Source: Leptodactylus fallax (Eukaryota; Chordata; Amphibia; Anura; Leptodactylidae). Taken from it: a DNA stretch of 64,000 bases. Positions 22,134 through 34,158 of the stretch are shown piece after piece. The position numbers and the translations under genes were made by a program. Position 1 is the stretch's first letter. Every line of letters begins with the position of its first letter. Location of the stretch: NCBI GenBank assembly GCA_947044405.1, contig CAMRHE010000207.1, forward strand, positions 62,001 to 126,000, in the 5' to 3' direction. The notes under the pieces were generated by a model. That model was not told the DNA's origin. It ran no database searches and saw only the letters and a program-made list of their open reading frames with translations.

Positions 22134-23425
22134 GGATATATACACATTATGTACAGGATACATTGGATACATAGGATATGCAACATAAACAAATGATATA
22201 CATTTTGCTGCACTCAGTGGGATGCTGCATAATATTTTCAAGAAAAATGTAGAAAATAATACGTTTTCTTTTTCGTGCCTACTTCATACACTTGTTACTT
22301 TAAGAGTGATAGAATGATATAAAAAAGCGACATTATCTGTACTGTAGCTAAGTAAAAAATATCTACTTCAGTAATGTCTACTGCTGAAATAAGTGAGACT
22401 TGACTATTCACATATGCGAAGACTGAAATATCCTTCACCAGCCTGTCACGCTTCCTACAATTATATCTATGCCATAGGACTACTGGCCATTAGTGTAATT
22501 ACTGGTAAAGTTCTGCATGTCATGACTACTTGTACAGACCGAGAAGCTGCATGAAATATGTCGCTCACATTTCCTTAGAAGATCCTCCTTTAAAGCATGA
22601 TGTTATGTCATCATTTTACATTGTCAGTTTCATGTTACTTAAGGTTTTTCTATGTTATGATCTAAACCTGTGCAATATGCTCAGACTTTGAAATCTGTAT
22701 GCCATAAAATATTCTATCGCAAATACATATTTCATGTAAATAATATTGCAGTACTATTTTTGGAACCGTTTCTGAAATTACCCGGCACAATGTAGAACAG
22801 TGTAAACACAAATATTTTGCTGGATTTAACATTGGTTTTTGGCAGGATTTAGAGAACATGCTAAATTTACTTTGCAAAACAGGAGTACTGTATGCTGCAG
22901 ATGGTAATATTTGAGGCAAGGGATTAAGGATCATATATATCATATATATGAAGACTACAAGTAGAATCCAAACAATAACAAAGTGTTGCGGTAGGGATTG
23001 TCTGACCACACAATTTTTGTATGTCTAGGATTTCTGCTAAATGCACTATCACTAAATTAGATCAAAATTAGTTGGATTGCACACAGATTGTACAGGGTAC
23101 AGATGTGTTCCACTTTACCTTTCCTATTCCAAGATGTGTAGCAAGTGATGTCCAGGTTTAAAAAAAAATAAAAAAATAAGCTGTTTTTGTGATATTTGTC
23201 ATGAGATCTCTATACTATATGGATCTATTTGTGGCCATCCAGAGATTGTGTTGTGAATGTCAGCCTGTCAAGGGTTTTACATATTACAATACTGAATTGA
23301 ATTGGTGTAATAAGAAATTGGAGTCCTTGACCAAATTTGAGGGAAGGTAAGAATCGACACATCTTCATCCAGGAAAAAGTCATTATTCCATACACAGTGT
23401 TGTAACCACGAGAGGGGAAGCCCTT
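22134..23425. other. No gene seen; unique-looking AT-rich sequence
   Basis: No repeat termini are recognised. 22300-22660 includes AGTGTAATTACTGGTAAAG and several TGTCA/TGACA cores, and 22900-22960 a short ATATATCATATATATGA stretch. No frame has recognisable homology. Confidence 0.35.
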
Positions 23426-23650
23426 TTAGGATAAAGCCCCACGCTGCGGAAACGCAGCTTTTTTTTGTTGCAGATTTTGTTGTGGTTTTTTGAGCCAAAT
23501 CCAGGAGTAGATTGAGCAGAAGGGAGAAGTATAAGAACTTCCTATATATTTCCCATTCCTTTTGTAGTCATTCTTAGATTTGGCTCAAAAATCCGCAGCA
23601 AAATCTGAAACAAAAAAGCTGCATTTCTGCAATGTGGGGCCTCAGCCTTA
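23426..23650 (-). mobile_element. ~220-bp MITE, AAGGCTGAGGCCCCACATTG family, copy 1
   Basis: The ends (TAGGATAAAGCCCCACGCTG left, CAATGTGGGGCCTCAGCCTT right) are inverted repeats. Inner arms read TTTTTTGAGCCAAATCCAGG and GATTTGGCTCAAAAATCC. Compared with the copies at 41650-41863 and 45105-45328 the central part (GAAGGGAGAAGTATAAGAAC) is on the opposite strand, so this copy is inserted in reverse. It is non-coding; stem-loop potential spans nearly the whole element. Confidence 0.88.
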
Positions 23651-24159
23651 AGGTTAAACAGTTATCAATCTTTATCAACATTTTTCTAAGTAAAAATAAT
23701 GTCAGATCCAGATTCTACCTACAGTAAAGACGCCAATAAGACGTGTACTGGCAAAGTGCTGGACAGGTCCTACAGGAATTAATCTCCTCCAGTGTTACAC
23801 AAGGTACTAAACATACTAGGATAAAATTTATAGAATCTAGGCTTAATTTCTGCCAAAAACCGATACGCATGCTGTGTACCATACTCAACAAGGGGGTGGG
23901 GATTAGCAGGAAAGGGGTGTGGTTTAGCAGAAAAAGATGTACCAGCATGCAAAGCCAAAGACAACCAATAAATGGGGTAATGTTAGACAAAAGTGTTTAA
24001 AGATTCACAATATATCATGGGAATCATGTGGATTACAGCGAACCTTTAACCTCCTTCACCAACTCCAACTCTTTGTATTCTTTAATAGATGCCGCTATAC
24101 TTATTCTGGTGCAGCTGGAACGTTTTCTCTAACCCCTATGGTTCCCATGCAATTTACGT
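23651..24159. other. No gene seen
   Basis: Mixed sequence without recognisable termini. Frames on either strand at 23715-24000 have no known homology. Confidence 0.3.
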
Positions 24160-24480
24160 TAGTTTCAGTACTCAATATGATAATTAGTCTCTCTACTGTC
24201 AGATGGGTGGTCCCAGACTATATGCTCTAGCCTAGGACCCCTCACATGACAGTAAAGAGCCTAATTAGCATATTGGGTGTTTATTATTTATTTATTTATT
24301 CTGCTTACTTCTATAGCACCATCATATTCCGCAGTACTTTACAGACATTGACAGTTTAAACTAGCAGCACTGATTGCTCAGGAACGGTGGGGGCCAGAGA
24401 AAAAATTCCAACTGCACCAAAATCAATGGAGTGCCACCTACTGGAGGATGTAAATAGTGGGAGTTGGTGCAAGTAGTAAA
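24160..24480. repeat. Foldback repeat split by a short retroposed tail
   Basis: The left arm has TAATTAGTCTCTCTACTGTC and the right arm has GACAGTAAAGAGCCTAATTA, an imperfect palindrome. After an insertion at about 24280-24358 the repeat resumes with ACTGATTGCTCAGGAACG and GGTGGGGGCCAGAGAAAAAA. The same text occurs uninterrupted at 57855-57975. Confidence 0.65.
24280..24358 (-). mobile_element. 3' tail of an amphibian non-LTR retroelement (minus strand)
   Basis: On the minus strand the sequence reads CTGTAAAGTACTGCGGAATA then GGTGCTATAGAAGTAAG and ends in AATAAATAAATAAATAATAA. This matches the familiar tail of frog SINE/LINE elements (GCGCTGCGGAATATGTTGGC followed by CTATAAATAAA). The A/T-rich tail marks its 3' end. 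A plus-strand relative is at 40011-40190. The uninterrupted paralogue at 57855-57975 shows the pre-insertion state. Confidence 0.65.
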
Positions 24481-25237
24481 TCTGCTCTATTCTATTTCTT
24501 TGAACTGCAACATCCTGTCCTGGCCTAATATTTTCAACTTCCAGATCCTATATACACCATACAAGGAGATCATAGATATTTTATAAGCCATATTCATGCA
24601 TTCATAATATGCAATAGGCAAATCCACAGTGTCAGAAATCCACATGAGAGACTTACATTTCTACTGCAAACTTTGCACCTGAATCAGCTACATTGCAGCT
24701 CAATGGACGTAATCCACAGCGTTTCGGAACAGAATCCGGTGAATAATAATCATACAGTCAGTGGATTATAAAATCTGTAGTGCGATCTATTATTTCAGAT
24801 CCTATATGCAGAATGTGAATGGGGTTTGATATAACCTATTCACATGCAGTGCTGGTGGAATTGCTGCAGATTCTGTTAGAACCTACATAGTATATTGGGA
24901 AATAAGAAAGATATAGATGTAACTTCATTGTCCTGTGTTAGAAAAATGGAGTGGGCTAAAAATATGTAAATTAGCAGTAGAGAAGAAAACAGAATGAAGA
25001 TGTGCGGAGAACTATCTACTGTCACTATTACACCTATCGTTTAGACATTGAAGGATTGCAGACAGCAGGGAGAGATCTTGTAATGTGGCAGTGAAATAAA
25101 GGAATGATTAGAGTGTGTGGGAGGTGAAAATGCAAAGTAAAATTGTTTCCAATAAATTTTGCGCCCAACCCCCAGCTGTGAAGTTGTCGCTCCCCCTCAC
25201 AAACCTTTATGAGCAACTGTTTTAGGCTCCTTCTCTG
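24481..25237. other. No gene seen; MITE-like fragments
   Basis: 24690-24860 contains TCCACAGCGTTTCGGAACAG, GATTATAAAATCTG and CTATTCACATGCAG, phrases of the palindromic MITEs common in this window. No ends could be fixed. 24900-25237 is AT-rich and directly upstream of the TATA motif at 25238. Confidence 0.35.
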
Positions 25238-25349
25238 TATAAATATGAGGCCGTGTGTCATCAGAGAGCACAGGCTCGAGACCTAGTTGCTGCTCTTGCG
25301 GAAATTTATATACCAATAAAGTATTTTGCAGCCAGTTTGCTGCTGAAGG
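25238..25349 (+). promoter_or_regulatory. Candidate TATA promoter, short transcript start and 5' splice site
   Basis: TATAAAT at 25238-25244 is followed about 30 bases later by a purine start region (CAGAGAGCACAGG). At 25346 the sequence TGCTGAAG|GTAAGA is a near-perfect vertebrate 5' splice donor. An AATAAA also occurs at 25315-25320. Two readings fit: a TATA-driven non-coding first exon of 75-80 bases spliced at 25349, or the promoter/R region of an LTR. No reading frame with homology follows. I consider this a suggestive arrangement, not a proven gene. Confidence 0.3.
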
Positions 25350-25735
25350 TAAGATGATTTAGCCTAGGACGGTGTTCAAGCTACTATGCATATTATGAAG
25401 GTGCCGAGAATTAACTATTACTAAACCAGTTAAATCAACATTAACTCCCGGTACTGCTGTAAAGCAGCCATTTTTGATGTATACTCATTGGCATTTAATA
25501 GAAAAAGCAAATTGCAACTATATACTTGTTGTGAAAGGATAGGTTAAAATCCAAAATTTTGTAATTTTTGGAATAAATTTATTAAAATTAGTTTAAAGCT
25601 CAAGAAAAATTAATATTTTCCCCGTAAAGGGTCAGCTTTCTACCTTGGTCTAAGATGTATTTTAGCCAATTAATAGCCACAATTTCTGTGCTGTCTGTTA
25701 TCTTACTTGGATGATCATATGGTACTGTGCAAACC
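25350..25735. other. No gene seen downstream of the candidate donor site
   Basis: AT-rich sequence with no recognisable coding or repeat signal. A matching acceptor or exon could not be identified. Confidence 0.3.
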
Positions 25736-26132
25736 TAAACAGGGTTGTCCAGGATAAACTGATCTTTATAATCTAAGCTAACCCCCCCCCCCTCCTACCT
25801 TTTAAATTACTTACTGTACCAAAAATCTATAATTACCTAGATCGTTGGGGCGATCATGTGACCGCCCCAGGCACATTTTCCAATTTTCCGGTGACGCTCC
25901 ATTTCCGGAAGGGGGGAAATGGAACATCACCAATACTAACCCACCACCTTCACCCCTTCATACTTACCTGTCTTCCGGTCTAGATCTTCTAGGCATAGGA
26001 CGTCACTTCATTGGGCTGGCACCTCCTCTTCTTGATGTTTGCCAGCCGCCCATGTCTTCACAATAGAGCCGGGGTGCTGGCCCAAATTAAATGACATCCC
26101 GTGCCCAGAAGGTCCTTTCTGGAAGACAGGTA

Positions 26133-27743
26133 CAGTTGTGCTTAAAAGTTTACATACCCTGGCAGATTTTTTTGTCTTTTGTCTTTTTTTTTCTTCTCAT
26201 GGTTAGTGGTTGGTTGAAGCCATTTATTGTCAAACTTCTGTGTTTTCTCTTTTTAAATCATAATGACAACCAAAAGCATCAAAATGACCTTGTTCAAAAG
26301 TTCACATACCCTGGTGATTTTGGCCTGATAACATGCCCAGAAGTTGACACAAAGGGGTTTGAATGGCTACTAAAGGTAACATACTCACCTGTGACCTATT
26401 TGCTTGTAGTCAGTGTGTGTGCATAAAAGCTGAGTGAGTTTCTGGGATCCAGACAGACTGTTGCAACTTTCCTCCAGCCACTGACGTTTCTGGATTGTGA
26501 GTCATGGGGAAAGCAAAAGAATTGTCCACGGATCTACGGGAAAAGGTAGTTGAACTGTATAAAACAGGAAAGGGATACAAAAAGATATCTATGGAATGAT
26601 AATGCCAGTCAGCAGTGTTCAAACTGTGATTAACAAATGGAAACTCAGGGGCTCTGTAAAAACCAAACCACTGTCAGGTAGACCAACCAAAATATCGGCC
26701 ACAACTGCCCGGAATATTGTTCGGGATGCAAAGAAAAACCCACACATAACATCAGCTGAAATATAGGACTCTCTGAAAACTATCGGTGTGGCTGTTTCAA
26801 GATGCACAATAAGGAGGCACTTGAAGAAAAATGGGCTGCATGGTCGAGTTGCCAGAAGAAAGCCATTACTGTGCAAATGCCACAAAGAATCTCGCCTTCA
26901 ATACGCCTAACAGCACAGAGACAAGCCTCAAAACTTCTGGAACAAGGTAATTTGGAGTGATGAGACAAAAATCAAACTTTTTGGCCACAACCATAAACGT
27001 TACATTTGGAGAGGTGTCAACAAGGCCTATGATGAAAGGAACACCATTCCTACTGTAAAGCACGGAGGTGGATCACTGATGTTGTGGGGATGTGTGAGCT
27101 TCAAAGGCACAGGAAACTTGGTCAAAGTTGAAGGAAAGATGAATGCAGCACGTTATCAGGAAATACTGGAGGCAAATTTGCACTCATCAGCAAGGAAGCT
27201 GCGCATGGGATGTACTTGGACGTTTCAACATGACAATGATCCAAAACACAAGGTCAAGTAGACCTGTCATTGGCTACATCAGAAGAAAGTGAAGGTTCTG
27301 GAGTGACCATCTCAGTCTCCTGACCTCAATATTATTGAGCCACTTTGGGGAGATCTCAAGCGCGCAGGACATGCAAGACAGCCCAGGAATTTACAGGAAC
27401 TGGAGACTTTTTGCCATGAAGAATGGGCAGTTTTCCCATCTGAGAAAATAAAGAGCCTCATCCACAACTACCACAAAAGACTTCAAGCTGTCATTGATAT
27501 TAGAGGGGGCAATACACGGTATTAAGAACTGGGGTATGTGAACTTTTGAACAGGGTCATTTTGATGTTTTTGGTTGTCATTATGATTTAAAAAGAGAAAA
27601 CACAGAAGTTTGACAATAAATGGCTTCAACCAACCACTAACCATGAGTGGAGAAAAAGTTTTTGTGTTATCATTCATATTCTCTGAAAAAAGGCCAAAAA
27701 ACCAAAAAATCTGCCGGGGTATGTAAACTTTTTAGCACAACTG
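26133..27743 (+). mobile_element. Tc1/mariner transposon, copy B (Sleeping Beauty-like ends)
   Basis: The element starts CAGTTGTGCTTAAAAGTTTA (26133) and ends with the reverse complement at 27743, flanked by TA at 26131-26132 and 27744-27745. Inner direct-repeat sites, AAAAGTTCACATACCCTGG near 26296 and its mirror TATGTGAACTTTTGAACAGG near 27535, give the IR/DR arrangement of the Sleeping Beauty group. The ~200-bp ends contain mirrored GGTTAGTGGTTGGTTGAAGC. The transposase on the plus strand is broken. The unoccupied paralogue is at 42369-43104. Confidence 0.95.
26504..27525 (+). pseudogene. Tc1-type transposase pseudogene (copy B)
   Basis: The start MGKAKELSTDLREKVVELY opens the DNA-binding domain. 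A frameshift/TGA at 26597-26599 breaks it in the first helix-turn-helix. Homology continues in the next frame (VQTVINKWKLRG, GRPTKISATTARNIV), passes a TAG near 26765, and reaches [13 protein letters not shown] (first catalytic D). [20 protein letters not shown] and IEGKMN-like [16 protein letters not shown] follow in an open 60-residue stretch. HDNDPKH (second D) and SPDLNIIEPLWGDLK (E) are present, with TAG at 27259-27261 and a TGA where EWPSQ is expected. The natural end is NTRY-TAA at 27523-27525. The D,D34E residues persist but several stops make it non-functional. Confidence 0.93.
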
Positions 27744-27979
27744 TAAGTATGATGGGGTGGGGGGATGAGTCAGCTCTGAGTGGCCCAATGTATTATGGTA
27801 GTTGTAGGAAAACAGAACAGGAAGATACCCATGTAAACAAATGCATAAGATGGCAGGAGCTCACAGAGAAACCCCCAAAAAACTGCTAAAGGTATTTTTT
27901 GGTTGCACTTAATAAGCTATTAATAGCACTATCAGACCTTTTTTGAAAAATTATTTTTTTGCCCAGAAAACCCCTTTAA

Positions 27980-28364
27980 GGCTAAGGCAACACCCAGCGA
28001 AGCACAGCTAAAAAAAACGCTGCAAAAAATTCTGCGGAAAAGCAGTGAAATACTTGATTCTTGCCAACTATTCAAATCTACAGGGTAAATGCAGTGTTTC
28101 ATTTAATCTTATCCACACATTGCCAGGAAAAAAAAACGCCACGGTAAAGCTTCAGCTTCAATAACATTACATTTTTAAAAATGCAGCATGTTAAGTTTAC
28201 CTGCAGAAAAGCTTTTTTTTTCCCCATAGACATATGGTGGGGGAGCAAAAATGAAAAACACAACAGAAAAGCAGTGAAAATGCAAGTGATTTTGCTGCAT
28301 TTTTGCAACATTTTTTTTCTTAGTGTTTTTTCATTGTGTTTTGCTCCATCTGCCGCCAGTCTTA
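27980..28364. mobile_element. Short foldback element, GGCCTTAGCC-ended family, copy 3
   Basis: The left end AAGGCTAAGGCAACACCC directly abuts the right TTAA of the previous element, and the right end is CCGCCAGTCTTAAGG. Inner landmarks are GCATGTTAAGTTTACCTGC and CCCATAGACATATGG, matching CATGTCAATTATAC and TTTCCCTACAGG of related copies. It contains many AAAACGC and GCTGCAAAA phrases. Confidence 0.55.
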
Positions 28365-29002
28365 AGGGGTTTTTCGGTGACTTTAATATTGATGACATTT
28401 CCACAGACTCTTGAGATTTACATCAGTTGATGAAAGATGCCAAAGGGCTCGTAAAAGCAATGCAAACTCTTTATTACAAGACATGGCACCATCAATTCTG
28501 CCATGGCTGTGTGTGGTACTACATTTAACTCTGTGCTATTCACCTGAATGAGATGGAGCTGCCATAAGAAGTAGTACCAGGTATAGTTACTGTGACATAG
28601 ACAGTGATGTTCCTGGTACTGTAAATGACGGAGAAGCCACAGAGCTCGAACAAGTGCGGTGGTTACTTCAAAGCCCGAATCAGGACCCCACCAGTCTGAT
28701 ATTGAAGGTCTCTATTAACGATAGTCAATTAATAGTAAAGTCGATCTCTATTTACGATAGTCAATTAATAGTAAAGTCCCAAAAACATCTTTCACTTACT
28801 GTAGGAGAAAGGTGGGGGAAATATTGAGGTTAAAATTATGGTCATCTGAAACTCACAATCCCAGAATCTCAAATGGTGACAACTTAGGACCTCAGCACAT
28901 GTACACAATGGTGTTATAAGGTATCTAAGTATCAGAGTAAAAATAATTTGTATTACATACCACAGAATTAATTGCATGCATTGTATGTTCATGGTTTAGC
29001 AA
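28365..29002. other. No gene seen; foldback fragment and short tandem duplication
   Basis: 28500-28715 contains phrases of the GATCGGTGGGGGTCC foldback family (ACCCCACCAGTCTGATATTG). At 28688-28766 the phrase TACGATAGTCAATTAATAGT plus AAAGTC occurs twice with a 45-bp spacing or less. The rest is unique-looking. Confidence 0.4.
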
Positions 29003-29004
29003 TA

Positions 29005-30584
29005 CAGTGGGGAAAAAAAGTATTTAGTCTGCCACCAATTGTGCAAGTTCTCCCACTTAAAAAGATGAGGCCGGCCTGTAATTGACATCATAGGTAGACC
29101 TCAACTATGAGAGACAAAATGAGAAAACATATCTAGAAAATCACATTGTCTGATTTTTAAAGAATTTATTTGCAAATTATGGTGGAAAATAAGTATTTGG
29201 TCAATAACAAAAGTTCATCTCAATACTTTGTTATATATCCTTTGTTGGCAATAACAGAGGTCAAACGTTTTCTGTAAGTCTTCACAAGGTTGGCACACAC
29301 TGTTGCTGGTATGTTGGCCCATTCCTCCATGCAGATCTCCTCTAGAGCAGTGATGTTTTGGGGCTGTCGCTGGGCAACACGGATTTTCAACTCCCTCCAA
29401 AGGTTTTCTATGGGGTTGAGATCTGGAGACTGGCTAGGCCACTCCAGGACCTTGAAATGCTTCTTACGAAGCCACTCCTTCGTTGCCCTGGCGGTGTGCT
29501 TGGGATCATTGTCATGCTGAAGGACCCAGCCACGTTTCATCTTCAATGGCCTTGCTGATGGAAGGAGGTTTGCACTCAAAATCTCACGATACATGGCCCC
29601 ATTCATTCTTTCATGTACACGGATCAGTCGTCCTGGTCCCTTTGCAGAGAAACAGTGCCAAAGCATGATGTTGCCACCCCCATGCTTCACAGTAGGTATG
29701 GTGTTCTTTGGATACAACTCAGCATTCACTCTCCTCCAAACACAACGAGTTGTGTTTCTACCAAGCAGTTCTACTTTGGTGTCATCTGACCATATGACAT
29801 TCTCCCAATAATCTTCTGGAACATCCAAATGCTCTCTAGCAAACTTTAGACGGGCTTAAGCAGGGGGACACGTCTGGCACTGCAGGATCTGAATCCCTGG
29901 CAGCGTAGAGGTTACTGACGGTAGCCTTTGTTACGTTAGTCCCAGCTTTCTGCAGGTCATTCACTAGGTCCCCCCGTGTGGTTCTGGGATTTTTGCTCAC
30001 CGTTCTTGTGATCATTTTGACCCCACAGGGTGAGATCTTGCATGGAGCCCCTGATCGAGGGAGATTATCAGTGGTCTTGTATGTCTTCCATTTTCTAATT
30101 ATTACTCCAACAGTTGATTTCTTCACACCAAGCTGCTTGCCTATTGCAGATTCAGTCTTCCCAGCCTAGTGCAGGTCTACAATTTTGTTTCTGGTGTCCT
30201 TCCACAGCTCTTTGGTCTTCAACATAGTAGAGTTTGGATTGTGACTGTTTGAGGTTGTGGACAGGTGTCTTTTATACTGATAACAATGTCAAACAGGAGC
30301 CATTACTACAGGTAATGAGTGGAGGACAGAGGAGCCTCTTAAAGAAGAAGTCTGTGAGAGCCAGAAATCTTGCTTGTTTGTAGGTGACCAAATACTTATT
30401 TTCCACCATAATTTGCAAATAAATTCTTTAAAAATCAGACAATGTGATTTTCTGAATTTGTTTTCTCATTTTGTCTCTCATAGTTGAGGTCTACCTATGA
30501 TGTCAATTACAGGCCGGCCTCATCTTTGTAAGTGGGAGAAGTTGCACAATTGGTGGCTGACTAAATACTTTTTTTTCCCCACTG
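29005..30584 (-). mobile_element. Tc1/mariner transposon, family C copy 1 (minus orientation)
   Basis: The ends CAGTGGGGAAAAAAAGTATT (29005) and the mirror AATACTTTTTTTTCCCCACTG (to 30584) are flanked by TA at 29003-29004 and 30585-30586. Each end has about 200 bp of inverted repeat with an inner site AAATAAGTATTTGGTCA. A second member of the same family lies inverted at 32232-33815. The transposase is on the minus strand. Confidence 0.96.
29220..30225 (-). pseudogene. Tc1-type transposase pseudogene (C1), catalytic half open
   Basis: The start at 30225 ([19 protein letters not shown]) is followed after a few codons by TAG in place of the glutamine codon of the HQAGK motif. The DNA-binding half ([20 protein letters not shown]) is open at 30126-29836. 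One frame change near 29860 separates it from a 202-codon open frame at 29828-29220. That frame holds a complete catalytic domain: [13 protein letters not shown] (first D), [27 protein letters not shown] (second D), and [11 protein letters not shown] (E), ending GYITKY. The spacing from the second D to E is 34 residues. The usual WSDE reads WSDD here, and LWGCF reads LWHCF. It is a pseudogene, but the C-terminal part is unusually well kept. Confidence 0.94.
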
Positions 30585-30586
30585 TA

Positions 30587-32229
30587 TATAATTCAATCAA
30601 TAGTGGTTTTATATATCAATGGAAGCGGTGAGAAAGAAGTCCCAATTCTGCAATAAGACACCAAAGGTTCTGAGGAGTTTGGGTTATCTCCAGGTAAAAT
30701 GACATTTTCAGGCATTTTCTTAATATTAATGTTCCTACAGATGAACTTTAAACAGAGAAAATGGGATATTCACGTACTGACCTAAAGTAGAAGTACAGTA
30801 TAGCAAAGAAGAAAGACATTTAAGTTCTGGAAAGTGAAAACATGAAGAGAATATTGAAGAAGTGACCTGTTTGGCCCCAGAATATGTCTCAGAGTTGTCT
30901 GAAAGGGCTGTCTATAGATATATTTTGCCTTTCACAAAGCCCATTGACTTTGAAACATGGGTAGGAGTTAGCCACACTTTCTTGCTGTCCAAGGCAATGG
31001 GTTTGTTCCCACCACCATCCCTTAATAGATCACTAACTTTTCTACAAAATGGCATAAATTAATAGTAAAGGTGATTGTAAGAAACTTTGTGATATGTGTC
31101 ATCAAAGAAAAATGTTTTGTTCTGCGCACTGTTTCTCTGCTACCCCTCCCTCTGATAAAATGAGTTTCGCTCTAGAAATCTCTGCTACATCTTTTTCTAC
31201 ATGGTCTGAAGGTCACAACTCAGTTTACACAAGTCTATAGAAGTCTGTGGAGAAGGGAGGAGGAAGGAGTGAGCAGAAAAAGAGAGCGAAACACAAGTTT
31301 AGTCTGATGCTGGAACTAAGTAGAAGCTTTCTATAACTACCAAAGTACCTTATTCAAATAGGTACATCTCAGTATTTCTCTATGTCCTGCACGGTCCTTG
31401 GACTGAGTTGGAGTGACAGTTATAGCATTCTGCTCTCTGTGTCTACATCCTCATGATGTCTGGTGCTCTTCTGTGATGTCACGCACCCAGAGTGGCTGCT
31501 GAGGCCTGTGATTGGGCCTCAGCAGTGACATGGGCACGCCGAGTGTCATGACAAGCGTCATCTTCTTCACACATATCTGTAATAGGGTCTTCCAGATCCT
31601 AAATAACTCGTTATTATAACAATATAAAGTTTGTATGAACTATAATAACACTCATAATAACAATATACTTGTCTTTTGACATCTGTAGCACCAATAAGAT
31701 GGAGTCATTAAAGAACTCTGCTAATTTGTTTGTTTCATTATGTACTTATTACCCTAATATAGTGTATATAGTGTATAAGGGGGTCACCACCTCATGCACC
31801 AGACCTTGCTGTATGATGTTTCTGCATGGGCTGTACCACACAGACTCTGCATAGTCACTGCAGATGATTAGACAGACTTCTGGCACATAGTTATAATGAA
31901 GAGGATGACAGTGCAGCCTCCCTGACTGTATACCTATGGTCCCCTAGAATAAAGAGAGAAGGATAACTGCATAGTGCTCCAGCAGGTAGAAACAATACTC
32001 TCGAAGTGATGCTGTGCCCCATGGCATTGGCATTATGGATTCAATAGCAAAGCACAGAGAAAGAAAAATATAAAACTCAAGATGGTCTCTGATCTGAAAC
32101 AGATAGGATCAGGGCAGGGAAATGAGTGCAAATATACTATCTATATAAATACAGAGTGATAGAAATCAGATGAGGGGTGCAGGGAATGAAAAAGTGTTTT
32201 CACTGAACTTCTCCTTTAAGAGCAGTAAC
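30587..32229. other. Spacer between two inverted Tc1 copies; no gene seen
   Basis: This 1.64-kb segment separates family C copies 1 and 2. I recognise no gene. 31440-31560 contains the module GCCTGTGATTGGGCCTCAGC with TGTGATGTCACG, also found at about 7000-7100, 21000-21090, 39370-39500 and 61150-61210. A plus-strand frame at 30862-31062 has no recognisable homology. Confidence 0.5.
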
Positions 32230-32231
32230 TA

Positions 32232-33815
<1,584 letters not shown>

Positions 33816-33817
33816 TA

Positions 33818-34158
33818 CTTGACTAACATACTTATTGACTTAGGGCTGAGACGATACTGCTTTAGGAGTGGGTTTGCACATTTAGGTTTTCAGATGCAGT
33901 TCATGAAGCTAAAAAGTAGATATGAAAGAGAAGTGACCCCTGTTCTATATACTTTTGCTCCTTTTATGATCTGCACCTGATTTTGACTTCAAAAACCGCA
34001 TCTATAAACCTGAATGTGTGAACCCATCCTAAGAAAGGTGCAAGAATAATTAATTAATCCATGGCACACCATAGCCACCTTGTGCTATATACATATTTTA
34101 TGCTGAGGCAGTAGCATATTAGGCGCTACCATTCCTCTATTAAACGTGCCCTCTCCTC
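33818..34158. other. No gene seen
   Basis: Contains a MITE-like phrase (CTGAATGTGTGAACCCATCC near 34010) but otherwise no recognisable feature. Confidence 0.35.

Larger units (their letters stand above)
25736..27979. repeat. Palindromic TTAAAGGGGTTGTCC-family element, split by Tc1 copy B
   Basis: The left end reads AGGGTTGTCCAGGATAAACT and the right end GCCCAGAAAACCCCTTTAA. The centre holds mirrored phrases CATACTTACCTGTCTTCC (near 25960) and GGAAGACAGGTAAGTATG (split by the Tc1). The left arm carries CCGGTGACGCTCCATTTCCG and the right arm GGTAGTTGTAGGAAAACAG. Its paralogue at 42369-43104 is reversed and has no Tc1. Without the Tc1 the element would be about 630 bp. Confidence 0.8.

Noticed and set aside
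30862..31062. Small plus-strand protein frame between the two family C transposons
   Set aside because: No recognisable domain, no splice or promoter context, and length expected by chance.
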